Shown: positions 15,008 through 24,280, counted from the stretch's first letter. The stretch: DNA of 52,963 nt from Elusimicrobia bacterium UBA5214 (GCA_002412545.1 DHVG01000018.1:21075-74037), one strand, 5' to 3'. The notes: generated by a model from the sequence alone, not told the origin. A program made the numbers and translations.

Positions 15008-15364
15008 ATGCTTAAATTTCTTATTGATGAAAGCGCTGGTTTGTATGTATCAACAGAATTAAAGAAAGACGGATTTGATGTAGTTTCTATAATTGAAACT
15101 ACTCCGGGGATTAAAAACGGGAATGTATTGGAAAAAGCGAACAGAGAAGGAAGAATCCTTGTAACCAACGATAAAGATTTTGGAGAGCTTATTTATAGAC
15201 AAGAAAAACATAGTCAAGGAATTATACTTTTACGACTTGAGATAGATACTCCCGAAGCACGACTTTTACTTTTAAGAAAAATTATCCGCACCTACGGAGA
15301 AAAAATACAAAATAAGTTTATCGTAGCAACTGAAACTAAAATAAAAATAAGAAGTTTGTTGTAA
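15008..15364 (+). CDS. DUF5615 PIN-like protein, toxin-like
   Basis: The 118-residue protein begins FLIDESAG and carries VTNDKDFGEL, the acidic residues of the DUF5615 PIN-like nuclease fold related to Mut7-C. With the DUF433 gene directly upstream it forms a common VapBC-like two-gene module. RNase activity is family inference. The pair lies between metabolic genes and a repeat-rich gap, a usual place for such modules. Confidence 0.82.
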   Translation: MLKFLIDESAGLYVSTELKKDGFDVVSIIETTPGIKNGNVLEKANREGRILVTNDKDFGELIYRQEKHSQGIILLRLEIDTPEARLLLLRKIIRTYGEKIQNKFIVATETKIKIRSLL

Positions 15365-15426
15365 GATATTAAACCCACTGGGATTAAAGCCCAAATAAAA
15401 AGTCACATTTTTTTCTCTTGAAATAG

Positions 15427-15456
15427 TTGACAAAAATTTAGGCAATTTACTAAAAT
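15427..15456 (+). promoter_or_regulatory. Orphan sigma70 promoter in the repeat-rich gap
   Basis: TTGACA (15427-15432), an 18-bp spacer and TAAAAT (15451-15456) have no open reading frame behind them before the terminator-like structure ending at 15760. Confidence 0.6.
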
Positions 15457-15640
15457 GTAAACCAATAGTAAGATTATTTAAAATTTACTTGGTCACCTCA
15501 TCGGTGACCTGCCGAAGAGGCAGGAGGGGATTTGTGCAAGATGATACTTTCTCTCGTAGTATTTTGTCCTGACGAGCACGAATTATTACGAATAGAATCA
15601 CGAATTTCCACGAATAATGTAGTTGCCGAGTTTACTCGGC

Positions 15641-15680
15641 GTCATTGCGAGTCCCGATTTATCGGGATGTGGCAATCTCA
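15641..15680. repeat. GTCATTGCGA...GGCAATCTC dispersed repeat
   Basis: The constant ends GTCATTGCGA and TGGCAATCTC flank the variable palindrome TCCCGATTTATCGGGA. Other copies, each with a different inner palindrome, lie at 16669, 22200-22481, 24281, 25679 and 51991. Confidence 0.85.
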
Positions 15681-15686
15681 TCTTAA

Positions 15687-15760
15687 ACCGAACCTGTCCT
15701 GAATCGTATGGTTCAGGATTTGTTCTCCGATGTAACATCGGAGGGTAGTTCGGTTTTTTT
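15687..15760 (+). terminator. Branched terminator ACCGAAC...GTTCGGT with two inner hairpins
   Basis: The closing stem ACCGAAC/GTTCGGT (15687-15693 with 15748-15754) encloses hairpins TCCTGAA/TTCAGGA and CTCCGATG/CATCGGAG and is followed by six Ts. A similar design occurs at 52135-52201. Confidence 0.65.
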
Positions 15761-16012
15761 ATTCTCCTTCGCCAGAATACCCCGCTGCTTGGCCTACTCC
15801 GCCGAAGTCCCAATGAACATCGGGACGAAGGCTGGACAGCGGGGATGGAAATGGCGAGGAGAACACCCCCGTTTAGTTTTGCTTGCCGATAGGTCATGCC
15901 TGCACCTGTGACGCCTGCACAGGTATCGCAGGCACAGGTGGTCTACCGACAAAACTGGGGGTGTGCTTCGTGAAATGTCAAACCTGACACCAATTAACAA
16001 GTGGAAATAAGT
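15761..16012. other. Gene-free stretch with GC-rich palindromes
   Basis: I see several palindromic words (CCCCGCTG/CAGCGGGG around 15780-15844, ACACCCCC/GGGGGTGT around 15865-15963, a CAGGCACAGG cluster) and no believable gene. Its composition is richer in GC than the neighbouring genes, as for the other repeat clusters. Confidence 0.6.
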
Positions 16013-16558
16013 ATGAATATTATTAAGTTTGAAGAAGTAGCAAATAAAATTATTGAGATAAGAGGGGAAAAAGTCATTCTTGATAGTGACGTGGCTGAAC
16101 TTTATGGTGTACAAACAAAGGAGATAAATCAGGCGGTCAAGAATAATCCAAATAAGTTTCCCGAGAGATATATTTTTGAACTTACTACCGAGGAATGGGA
16201 TCCGGTGAAGTCAAAATTTTTGACTTCACCTCTTGGTGGTGGGAAAGTAAAATTACCAAAAGCGTTTACCGAAAAGGGACTTTATATGCTTGCCACAATT
16301 TTAAAAGGTCCTAAAGCCACCCAAACAACAATAGCAATTATAGAAGCATTCGCAAAACTTCGTCAACTTACCAGAAACATAAAAGAACTTTCTGTAACTA
16401 AAACTAAAGATACCCAAAAATCACTTATGCAAAAAAGTGGTAACTTGATAGCGGAAATTCTTGACGATGGATTAGAAGTATCCGGCAGGGAAACCAGCAT
16501 AGAGATTAATTTTGCAGTATTGAAACTCAAACACACAATTAAGAAAACAAAAAAATGA
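16013..16558 (+). CDS. ORF6N (KilA-N-like) domain protein
   Basis: This 181-residue protein starts with the ORF6N domain: VILDSDVAELYGVQTKEINQ, NPNKFPERYIFEL and LPKAFTEKGLYMLATIL. The domain occurs in phage proteins and in many uncultured bacteria, often in accessory regions, and is thought to bind DNA. The C-terminal half is helical and Lys-rich. A perfect palindrome (GTGAAGTCA...TGACTTCAC) lies in the gene around 16206-16230. ATG 16013 is chosen over the in-frame GTG at 16001; the ribosome site is weak. Confidence 0.8.
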   Translation: MNIIKFEEVANKIIEIRGEKVILDSDVAELYGVQTKEINQAVKNNPNKFPERYIFELTTEEWDPVKSKFLTSPLGGGKVKLPKAFTEKGLYMLATILKGPKATQTTIAIIEAFAKLRQLTRNIKELSVTKTKDTQKSLMQKSGNLIAEILDDGLEVSGRETSIEINFAVLKLKHTIKKTKK

Positions 16559-16577
16559 AAAAGTTGGTTTTCTTGAA

Positions 16578-16774
16578 AATTACCTCCGTCCCAATTTTCC
16601 GAGAAATGAAATTGTCAATAAATGAAAAAAATTTTGTCCAAAGCACTAATCACTAATTCACTAATGTGGTCATTGCGACCCCGACGGAAGTCGGGGGTGG
16701 CAATCCGACGAAGTCGTTGCGAGGGCGAAGCCCGTGGCAATCTCAAAGAAATAATTACCTCCGTCCCAATTTTC
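16578..16774. repeat. 22-bp direct repeat flanking the start of the giant surface protein
   Basis: Two exact copies of a 22-bp sequence (AATTACCTCCG...CAATTTTC) lie at 16578-16599 and 16753-16774. Between them sit the start codon of the next gene, a word repeat (CACTAAT) and a GTCATTGCGA-type element at 16669-16744. Confidence 0.8.
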
Positions 16775-19700
16775 TTGTTAGTGCTGGGTATCGGGTATCT
16801 GGCATCAGGTATCCCTGTTAATAATTGTTACGCAGTAGAAAACTACCAATTTGAAATGAAATGGGGAAGTTCTGGCACAGCAAATGGACAGTTTAACGAT
16901 CATTGGGGTATAGCGGTAGATAGTTCGGGTAATGTCTATGTTGCTGATTCCGGTAACGACCGTATCCAAAAGTTTACTTCTACCGGTACCTTTATCACCA
17001 AATGGGGTTCTTACGGTGCTGATAGTGGACTGTTTTCTTCTCCTCGAAGTGTAGCGGTAGATTCTTTGGGTAATGTTTATGTTACAGACTCTAGTAACCA
17101 TCGGATACAGAAGTTTACTTCTACTGGTACTTTCGTTACCAAATGGGGATTTTCAGGAGGAGGTTCGGGTTATCTACAGTTTAAGTATCCTCTGGGTATA
17201 GCGGTAGATACTTTAGATAATGTCTATGTCGCGGATACCTCTAACCACCGGATACAGAAGTTTAGTTCTAATGGTGCATCTATTACGGATTGGGGTAGTT
17301 CTGGTTCCGGTGACGGACAGTTTAGCTATCCTGGGGGTGTAGCGGTAGATAGTTCGGGTAATGTCTATGTTGCCGATACCCATAACCACCGGATACAGAA
17401 GTTTAATTCCAATGGTACATTTCTTTCCAAATGGGGAAGTGAAGGTTCTGGAGATGGACAGTTTAGATATCCCGGGGGTATAGCGATAGATAGTTCGGGC
17501 AATCTCTATGTTGCTGATACCTATAACAGAATACAGAAGTTTAATTCCAATGGTACATTTCTTACCAAATGGGGAAGTTCTGGTTCCGGTGATGGACAGT
17601 TTCTCTATCCGCAGAGTATGGTGGGTATGGCGATAGATAGTTCGGGTAATATCTATGTCGCCGATACCTATAACGACCGAATCCAAAAGTTTAAACCTGT
17701 TGTTAGCGTTCAGACTGGGGTCATTTCCGGGAAAGTCACTAAAGCGGATGGAGTAACTGTAATACAAGGGGCGTTAGTTGAGTTATTGCGTGATAGCGTT
17801 ATAGCGTCATCAACGACAACGGATACAAGTGGGAATTATTCAATGACGGTGGCGACGGGGACTTACGATGTGCGAGCGTCAGCAAGTGGATATGTTTCAC
17901 AGACAAAGACAGGGATTTTAGTTGTTTCTGCAGAGACAACAACAGTAGATGTTTTTGCACTTTCGGAATACGGTCCCGAAACCTATTTATTTGAAACTAA
18001 ATGGGGTTCCCAAGGTTCCGGTGATGGACAGTTTTACTCTAACTTCAATATTTTTGGTATAACCGTAGATTCTTCTGGTAATGTATATGCCAGCGACTAT
18101 GATGGTGGACGAATTCAAAAATTTCTATCTGATGGCACATTTCTTACTAAAATCGGAAGCCCGGGTTCTGGAGATGGTCAACTTTCCATGCCAACAGGTG
18201 TTACGATAGATAGTTCTGGCGACATATACGTCGTCAATGCATACAACAATCGTATAGAAAAGTTCAGTTCCAATGGTACATTTGTCAGTAAATTTGGAAC
18301 CGGAGGTTATGGTGTAGCAGTAGATTCGTCCGGTTATATTTATGTTGGTGATACTTTTGGTTATAGGATTTGTAAATTTAAGCCTGATGGTACATTCCTT
18401 AAAAGTTGGGGAACCAAGGGGTCTGGAGACGAACAGTTTGAGACCCCAAGGGGTGTGGCAGTAGATTCCTACGGCAATGTCTATGTTGCTGATGGCGGTA
18501 ATAATCGAATCCAAAAATTCACTTCTGACGGTGTCTTCATAACTAAATGGGGAACTTCCGGAACAGGTGACGGGCAGTTCTCTGCTTGGGGTGTGGCAGT
18601 AGATTCATTGGGTAATGTCTATGTTGCGGATAAAAGTAACCACCGTATACAGAAATTTACTTCTAATGGGACTTTTGTTACTAAATGGGGAAGTTACGGT
18701 TCAGGTGATGGGCAGTTCAACGGTCCAAACGGTGTTGCTATAGATTCTTCAGGTAATGTGTATGTTGCCGATGGTGGCAATTTCCGAATCCAAAAATTCA
18801 AACGAGTGACTTCTGTAAATACCGGCACAATTTCTGGTAAAGTCACTAAATCGGATGGTTCTACGGCAATACAAGGGGCGTTGATTGAGTTATTGAGTTC
18901 AGGGGTTATTGCGTCATCAATGACAACAGATACGAGTGGGAATTATTCAATGACTATTGCGACTGGGACTTATGATGTCCGGGCAAGTTCAAGTGGGTAT
19001 CAAACACAAACAAAAACTGGTTATACAGTTACTGCTGGGACAACTACTACAGTAAATTTTAAACTTGATGTTGAGAAAGTAGGAATCATTACTACCATTG
19101 CGGGAACTGGTACTGCTGGTTATTCTGGTGACGGCGGACAAGCAACTTCTGCACAACTTAACGGTCCTATTAGTGTAGCCATAGACAGTTATGGCAATCT
19201 TTATATTGCTGACTACGCTAGTCTTCGGATCCGTAAAGTTAGTCCTTCAGGGATTATCACTACCGTTGCCGGAACCGGTGTAGCAGGTTATTCTGGTGAT
19301 GGTGGACAAGCAATTTCCGCACAACTTTACGGTCCTATTAGTATAGCCATAGACGGTTCCGGTAATCTTTACTTTGCTGACTTCTATAATTATCGTATCC
19401 GTAAAGTTGATACATCAGGAATTATTACTACGGTTGCCGGAACGGGTACCCAAGGTTATTCCGGTGACGGAGGAAATGCAACTTCTGCGCAAATTAACAA
19501 GTCTTATGGTGTGGCTTTGGATAGTTCCAGTAATCTTTATGTTGCTGACAGTGACAACCATCGGATCCGTAAAGTTAGTCCTTCAGGGATTATCACTACC
19601 GTTGCCGGAACCGGTACCGCCGGATATTCGGGAGATGGAGGGAATGCAACTTCAGCACAACTTAACAATCCTTACAGTGTGGCAATAGATAGTTCCGGCA

Positions 19701-22189
19701 ATCTTTATATTGCTGACTACTCTAATTCTCGCATCCGTAGAGTTAGCACTTCAGGAATTATTACTACTTTTGCAGGAACTGGTTCTGCGGGTTATTCTGG
19801 TGACGGTGGAAGTGCCACTTCAGCTCAATTTTACGGTCCTTATGGCGTAGTCATAGATAGTTCTAGTAACCTTTACATTGCTGACTATGGTAACCATCGC
19901 GTCCGTAAAGTTAGCACTTCGGGAATCATTACTACCATTGCGGGAACTGGTTCTGCGGGTTATTCTGGTGACGGTGGAAGTGCCATTTCAGCTCAACTTA
20001 ACTATCCTATGGGTGTAACCGTAGACAGTTATGGCAATCTTTATATTGCTGATAAAAGTAACTACCGTATTCGCAAGGTTACTTTTGCATCGGCCTTAAC
20101 TGGTGTGATTTCAGGAAAAGTCACCAAATCTGACGGTATTACTGCAATACAAGGGGCGTTAGTTGAGTTATTGCGTTCAGGTGTTATAGCGTCCTCAACA
20201 ACAACTTCTACTGATGGTTCTTATCAACTTATCAACTTATCAACTGGTACCTACGATGTGCGGTTTTCAAAAGCATATTATGCAACGAAAACGGTATATA
20301 GTGTTTCTGTCGGGACAGGAACGACAACCTTGAATATTTCACTTGAAGAAACGCATGGTTATCTATCCGGAACAGTAACGAAAAAATCTGATGGAGTAAC
20401 ACCGATTAATGGGGCAAAGGTGGAAGCATATAAAGTAGAGATTGCCACGCCCGTTGGGCTCGCAATGACCGATAGTGGTGGGAATTATTCTTTGTATGTG
20501 CCGACGGGGACTTATGATTTGGTCTTTTCGGCAGCGAATTATTCTTCGTTGTCCGTGAGTGATGTTCGGGTGTATTCTTCTTCCACTACGACGGTGAATG
20601 TCTCCTTATCGTCAATTTATGGAACGGTTTATGGGGTGGTAAAGGATAGTGCAACAGGAAGTCCGATAAATGGAGCAACCGTTGAAGCGTTATTGGGTTA
20701 TAGCGTTATTGCGTTAACGGTGACGGATACGAATGGGAGTTATGCAATAACTTGTACAAGTGGGACTTATGAAATTAGAGCAAGTAAAAAAGGATACATT
20801 TCCCAAAGAAAAACGAATTATCAGATTTTTGTTGATAGTCAGATTGTGGCTGATTTTTATTTAGTTACTTTTCTTCCACCAAAGGTAATCTCACCGAGTC
20901 ATCCATCAGGGAATATCTGGTATGCAAATGCAAACCCTACATTCAACTGGAATACGCTAACCGGTGCGGTCTCCTATTATTATCTATTAGATGAAAGTTC
21001 TACAACCAGTGTAAGTGCCATAAATGGCACCGCTACAACCGGAACGGCAAAGTCATATACAAATGTTTCTGAAGGGATAAAATATTTTCATCTGGTTGCA
21101 GTGGACAGTGAAGATAATCTTTCTGGTCAGAGCAATTATACCGTAAGGATAGATACAACTCCGCCGTCAGCATTGACCTTAAATTCTCCAACTCACCCGG
21201 AGAGCGAAATTGCCTATCTCTCTAAGAATGTAAAAATCTTAATTACTCCACCTAACGATACCTCGGGTATTGTTGGTTATTACTATGTCTTTGACACCTC
21301 TTCGGGAACGGTTCCGACAACTGGTAGTTCTTACTTTACCGAAGTAGTTTTCTCAACAACCACTTTTGAAGACGGGACATACTTTTTGCACCTAATTGCT
21401 AAAGATAATGCAGATAATCTCAGCACAACGGTAAACAGAATAAAAATAAAAATTAAAACCAAAGTATTTCCCAGCGAGGATAATACTTTTGCTTTATCTG
21501 ATGGAACAAAAGTGGAAATTCCTGCCGGAACATTAGAGAAAGAAAACAAAATTGAAATTACCACTCCGACAGTTACGGGATTAGTCAATAAAGGTCGGAT
21601 AAAAACCGATATCTATGATGAAAAAATAAAAGGTAGTGCAGTAATTCGGGAAGTTGTTTTAGCCACGGCAACCGTGCTGAACAAGGAAGTAACCGTTGAA
21701 ATTCCTTATACTACTCAAGAAATAAGTGGTTTAGTAGAGGGCAAACTAAAAATTGCTCATTGGAGAGGCAACCATCTCTCAGGGCTCTGGGAGATTATTC
21801 CAAGCACGGTTTATCCGTTGCAGAAGAAAGTTGTCGGTTTGGTAAAAGAATTCAGTATTTTCCGGATTGTAGAATACATTGAGCCGACGGAGACAATTTC
21901 TGAGTTGGTTAATTATCCTAATCCGTTTGTGGCGAAAAGAGAAAACACAAAAGTGAGGTATCATTTGAAAGAAAATTCGGAGGTAGAAATTAGGATTTAT
22001 GATTTGATTGGTGATTTGGTCTGGGAGAAGAAAATTTCTGCTGGTGAAAGTCCGGGTGGTGTGGCTGGTCCGAATGAAGTTGAATGGGATGGAAGAAATG
22101 GAAACGGTGAATATGTGTCGGCGGGAGGATATATTTGTTTGCTAAAAGTAGGGAATAAGGTATTGAAGAGAAAAATTGGGGTAAAGTGA
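16622..22189 (+). CDS. Giant secreted NHL-propeller / carboxypeptidase-regulatory repeat protein
   Basis: This is an 1855-residue surface or secreted protein. Its signal peptide core (about residues 45-70) is preceded by an unusual Arg-rich n-region encoded by a dispersed repeat. In order it has: NHL blades (about 80-360, WGSSGSGDGQF...IAVDSSGNVYVAD), a carboxypeptidase-regulatory-like domain (365-445), NHL blades (455-730), a second regulatory domain (734-810), six blades of the type TVAGTGTAGYSGDGG (820-1155), three further regulatory domains (1160-1415), two Ig/fibronectin-like domains (1420-1600), a ZU5-like region (1617-1750) and a FlgD-like C-terminal domain with NYPNPF (from 1762). It probably mediates adhesion or sugar/protein binding. 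The end resembles secretion-sorting domains. No alternative start near the signal core is available. Confidence 0.85.
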   Translation: MKKILSKALITNSLMWSLRPRRKSGVAIRRSRCEGEARGNLKEIITSVPIFLLVLGIGYLASGIPVNNCYAVENYQFEMKWGSSGTANGQFNDHWGIAVDSSGNVYVADSGNDRIQKFTSTGTFITKWGSYGADSGLFSSPRSVAVDSLGNVYVTDSSNHRIQKFTSTGTFVTKWGFSGGGSGYLQFKYPLGIAVDTLDNVYVADTSNHRIQKFSSNGASITDWGSSGSGDGQFSYPGGVAVDSSGNVYVADTHNHRIQKFNSNGTFLSKWGSEGSGDGQFRYPGGIAIDSSGNLYVADTYNRIQKFNSNGTFLTKWGSSGSGDGQFLYPQSMVGMAIDSSGNIYVADTYNDRIQKFKPVVSVQTGVISGKVTKADGVTVIQGALVELLRDSVIASSTTTDTSGNYSMTVATGTYDVRASASGYVSQTKTGILVVSAETTTVDVFALSEYGPETYLFETKWGSQGSGDGQFYSNFNIFGITVDSSGNVYASDYDGGRIQKFLSDGTFLTKIGSPGSGDGQLSMPTGVTIDSSGDIYVVNAYNNRIEKFSSNGTFVSKFGTGGYGVAVDSSGYIYVGDTFGYRICKFKPDGTFLKSWGTKGSGDEQFETPRGVAVDSYGNVYVADGGNNRIQKFTSDGVFITKWGTSGTGDGQFSAWGVAVDSLGNVYVADKSNHRIQKFTSNGTFVTKWGSYGSGDGQFNGPNGVAIDSSGNVYVADGGNFRIQKFKRVTSVNTGTISGKVTKSDGSTAIQGALIELLSSGVIASSMTTDTSGNYSMTIATGTYDVRASSSGYQTQTKTGYTVTAGTTTTVNFKLDVEKVGIITTIAGTGTAGYSGDGGQATSAQLNGPISVAIDSYGNLYIADYASLRIRKVSPSGIITTVAGTGVAGYSGDGGQAISAQLYGPISIAIDGSGNLYFADFYNYRIRKVDTSGIITTVAGTGTQGYSGDGGNATSAQINKSYGVALDSSSNLYVADSDNHRIRKVSPSGIITTVAGTGTAGYSGDGGNATSAQLNNPYSVAIDSSGNLYIADYSNSRIRRVSTSGIITTFAGTGSAGYSGDGGSATSAQFYGPYGVVIDSSSNLYIADYGNHRVRKVSTSGIITTIAGTGSAGYSGDGGSAISAQLNYPMGVTVDSYGNLYIADKSNYRIRKVTFASALTGVISGKVTKSDGITAIQGALVELLRSGVIASSTTTSTDGSYQLINLSTGTYDVRFSKAYYATKTVYSVSVGTGTTTLNISLEETHGYLSGTVTKKSDGVTPINGAKVEAYKVEIATPVGLAMTDSGGNYSLYVPTGTYDLVFSAANYSSLSVSDVRVYSSSTTTVNVSLSSIYGTVYGVVKDSATGSPINGATVEALLGYSVIALTVTDTNGSYAITCTSGTYEIRASKKGYISQRKTNYQIFVDSQIVADFYLVTFLPPKVISPSHPSGNIWYANANPTFNWNTLTGAVSYYYLLDESSTTSVSAINGTATTGTAKSYTNVSEGIKYFHLVAVDSEDNLSGQSNYTVRIDTTPPSALTLNSPTHPESEIAYLSKNVKILITPPNDTSGIVGYYYVFDTSSGTVPTTGSSYFTEVVFSTTTFEDGTYFLHLIAKDNADNLSTTVNRIKIKIKTKVFPSEDNTFALSDGTKVEIPAGTLEKENKIEITTPTVTGLVNKGRIKTDIYDEKIKGSAVIREVVLATATVLNKEVTVEIPYTTQEISGLVEGKLKIAHWRGNHLSGLWEIIPSTVYPLQKKVVGLVKEFSIFRIVEYIEPTETISELVNYPNPFVAKRENTKVRYHLKENSEVEIRIYDLIGDLVWEKKISAGESPGGVAGPNEVEWDGRNGNGEYVSAGGYICLLKVGNKVLKRKIGVK

Positions 22190-22199
22190 TAACGCAGAC

Positions 22200-22481
22200 G
22201 TCGTTGCGAGGAACAAAGTGACGAAGCAATCCCAATGAGATTGCCACGCTCCTTCCAGTCACTCGCAATGACAAAGACAAACGTAAAATGTTCGCAGACG
22301 TCGTGCTGAACTTGTTTCAGCATCTCGCAGAGGTCATTGCGAGAGCCGATGAACATCGGCTCGTGGCAATCTCAAAAGTCGAGATTCCTCGTTTCACTCG
22401 GAATGACACCTTGTTTGAGATTGCTTCCCACCATGCTTCGCTCGTGGTCGCAATGACACCCCATGAAGGTCTCGCAATGAC
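22200..22481. repeat. Cluster of GTCATTGCGA-type repeats in both orientations
   Basis: At least five units fill this gap: 22200-22274, 22333-22373 (inner palindrome GCCGATGAACATCGGC), 22381-22407, 22417-22457 and 22469-22481. They alternate in orientation, so GAGATT...AATGAC pairs with GTCATT...AATCTC. The reading frames that cross it are by-products of the repeats. Confidence 0.85.
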
Positions 22482-22510
22482 AAAAGGAAACGCAGTTTTA
22501 CACTGAAAAA

Positions 22511-24202
22511 ATGAAAAATATTATCAAATTTGTTTGTTTTTTAGTCCTTGTCTTTTTACCACTTACCACTTACCACTTACCACTCACTGCTTCTAATGGA
22601 GATGGTGGGTTGCCGGGATATTTTTTGAATCAGGGTGCCGGGGCAAGGGCACTCGGTATGGGGAGAGCATTTGTTGCGGTGACTGATGATGCTTCAGGGA
22701 TATATTGGAATCCGGCTGGGTTAATTCAATTACAAAGAAAAGAATTACAAATGATGCATATAATACTTTTTGAAGATACACGCTATGAGTTTGTTGGATA
22801 TGCCCATCCGACAATGGGGATGTGGTCATTTGGTTTGGGTGGAGTTCAACTTCACTCGGCTGATTTTGAACGAAGGGATGAGTATAATAATCCAATAGGA
22901 ACTTTTGCTGATGAGAACAATGCTGTCTTTCTGACTAATACTTTTGAACTTTATAAGAAAAAATTTGCTCTGGGTCTAACGGCAAAAGCAGTAAATAAAC
23001 GGTTTGAGGGAATCAATTCTACCGGTTACGGATTGGACTGCAGTTTATTCTTAAGACCTTTCTCCTTTGTCGCTTTCGGGGTAAATGCACAAAATCTTCT
23101 CGCTGCGAAAATAGAAAGAGAAGAGACACTTACCGATGAGATACCTCTAAATATTAAAGCCGGTATATCGGTCAGATTGCCTAAAAATATGCTTATTTTG
23201 TCTGCCGATATTGACCGTTCAGGAAAAAAGGAAGGTAAATACCTTCGGGAAGATAAATATCATTTTGGTATTGAATTAAATCCGCTTAAAACTTTGAGTT
23301 TGCGTGCTGGGTATGACCAAGAAAATCCTACTGCGGGTATTGGGTTAAACACGGAAAGTTTAGATTTGGATTATGCTTTACTTAAACATAGTGAGCTTGG
23401 ACTGAGTCACCGCATTTCTTTTGCTTTTAAGTTTGGCAAATCCAAAGAAGAGATTGAAGAAGAGTTAATGTTTAGAGAACAGAGACAGGCGGGAATAAAC
23501 TCATTATTAGAAAAAGGCAGTCAGTGTTTGGAGAATAAGGATTGGTCTGGTGTGGTAGAGAATTTTAGGAAAGTTCTTACACTGGATAAAGAAAATAAAG
23601 AAGCAAAAGAAAAACTCACCATAGCCGAAAATAATCTTAAAGTAATTGAACAGCATCTTAAGAATGGCAAGGAATTTTTTGCGGTACGGGAATGGGATAA
23701 AGCAATCGCTGAATTTGAACAGGTGCTTACGCTTGACCCGCAGAATAAAAAATCATTAGAAGATAAGAAAAAAGCGGAAGAGGAAAAAATTAAACGAGCA
23801 AAAGGGCTGAATATTGCGGTAGCCGAATTTGAAGCAAGAAATGTTTCTCAGATGGATGCAGTAACCACCAGTGATTTTGTAAGGACAGAATTGGTAAAAA
23901 CTGGTAAGTTTAATGTGGTTGACCGGAGTAATATGCAGAGGATTCTTGCTGAACAAAGGTTCCAGATGACCGGTTGCACGACTCAGGAATGTGCAATCCA
24001 GATGGGGAAGTTATTGGATGTGCAAAAAGTCGTCGTGGGGACATTATCCAAACTGATGGATGCTTATTATGTAATTGTCAATGTTGTTGATGTGGAGACC
24101 GGGAAGATAGAATTTTCTGAGCAGGTGAAAGCATTAACTTCAGATGATATAGTTAGTGCTTGTGGGACAATATCCCAAAACATTGTCCAGAAATATAAAT
24201 AA
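22511..24202 (+). CDS. PorV/PQ-like outer-membrane protein fused to TPR and CsgG-like domains
   Basis: The 563-residue product has a signal peptide (to about residue 29) whose end contains a tandem PLTTYHLPLT derived from a TACCACT word repeat. Residues 35-310 match the PorV/UPF0164-type barrel (GAGARALGMGRAFVAVTDD, YWNPAGL). Two TPR-like units follow (about 330-425). The C-terminus (about 435-563, LNIAVAEFEARNV...FNVVDRSNMQRILAEQ) is a CsgG/TolB-N-like domain. It probably works in the cell envelope in assembly or export of surface proteins, perhaps of the FlgD-tailed protein upstream. That link is inferred only from adjacency. Confidence 0.82.
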   Translation: MKNIIKFVCFLVLVFLPLTTYHLPLTASNGDGGLPGYFLNQGAGARALGMGRAFVAVTDDASGIYWNPAGLIQLQRKELQMMHIILFEDTRYEFVGYAHPTMGMWSFGLGGVQLHSADFERRDEYNNPIGTFADENNAVFLTNTFELYKKKFALGLTAKAVNKRFEGINSTGYGLDCSLFLRPFSFVAFGVNAQNLLAAKIEREETLTDEIPLNIKAGISVRLPKNMLILSADIDRSGKKEGKYLREDKYHFGIELNPLKTLSLRAGYDQENPTAGIGLNTESLDLDYALLKHSELGLSHRISFAFKFGKSKEEIEEELMFREQRQAGINSLLEKGSQCLENKDWSGVVENFRKVLTLDKENKEAKEKLTIAENNLKVIEQHLKNGKEFFAVREWDKAIAEFEQVLTLDPQNKKSLEDKKKAEEEKIKRAKGLNIAVAEFEARNVSQMDAVTTSDFVRTELVKTGKFNVVDRSNMQRILAEQRFQMTGCTTQECAIQMGKLLDVQKVVVGTLSKLMDAYYVIVNVVDVETGKIEFSEQVKALTSDDIVSACGTISQNIVQKYK

Positions 24203-24229
24203 GACCGTTGAAAAAAGTCCTCACCGGTC
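24203..24229. repeat. GACCGTTGAAAAAGTC palindromic repeat, possible 3' end of the PorV gene
   Basis: GACCG...CGGTC arms enclose TTGAAAAAAGTCCTCA. Copies occur at 28441-28463 (inside a gene), 39133-39158 (inverted) and 39019-39044 (variant arms). The position two bases after the stop suggests use as a transcript end, although no T-run follows. Confidence 0.65.
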
Positions 24230-24280
24230 TTGATTACGCAGATTTTATGAGCCGATTACATTCACCCCGCACCTTTTTAT

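Larger units (their letters stand above)
15463..15760 (+). ncRNA. Candidate small RNA between an orphan promoter and a terminator
   Basis: The segment holds hairpins GGTCACCTCATCGGTGACC and CCTGCCGAAGAGGCAGG at its start, a CACGAAT word array at 15577-15620, a GTCATTGCGA-type repeat at 15641-15680 and a terminator at 15687-15760. No conserved frame is seen. It may be only repeats that happen to follow a promoter-like sequence. Confidence 0.35.

Noticed and set aside
15598..15911. Two overlapping open frames on opposite strands in the repeat-rich gap
   Set aside because: Both consist of translated GTCATTGCGA and palindromic repeats, with no ribosome site and no recognisable domain.
17270..18790. 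Regularly spaced nucleotide repeats that could suggest a CRISPR array
   Set aside because: They are codon-level repeats of NHL blades in one long frame, with period of about 140 nt and no unique spacers.
22288..22506. 72-codon open frame between the giant protein and the PorV-like gene
   Set aside because: It is a translation of four dispersed repeats; the peptide repeats the same words found in other gaps.
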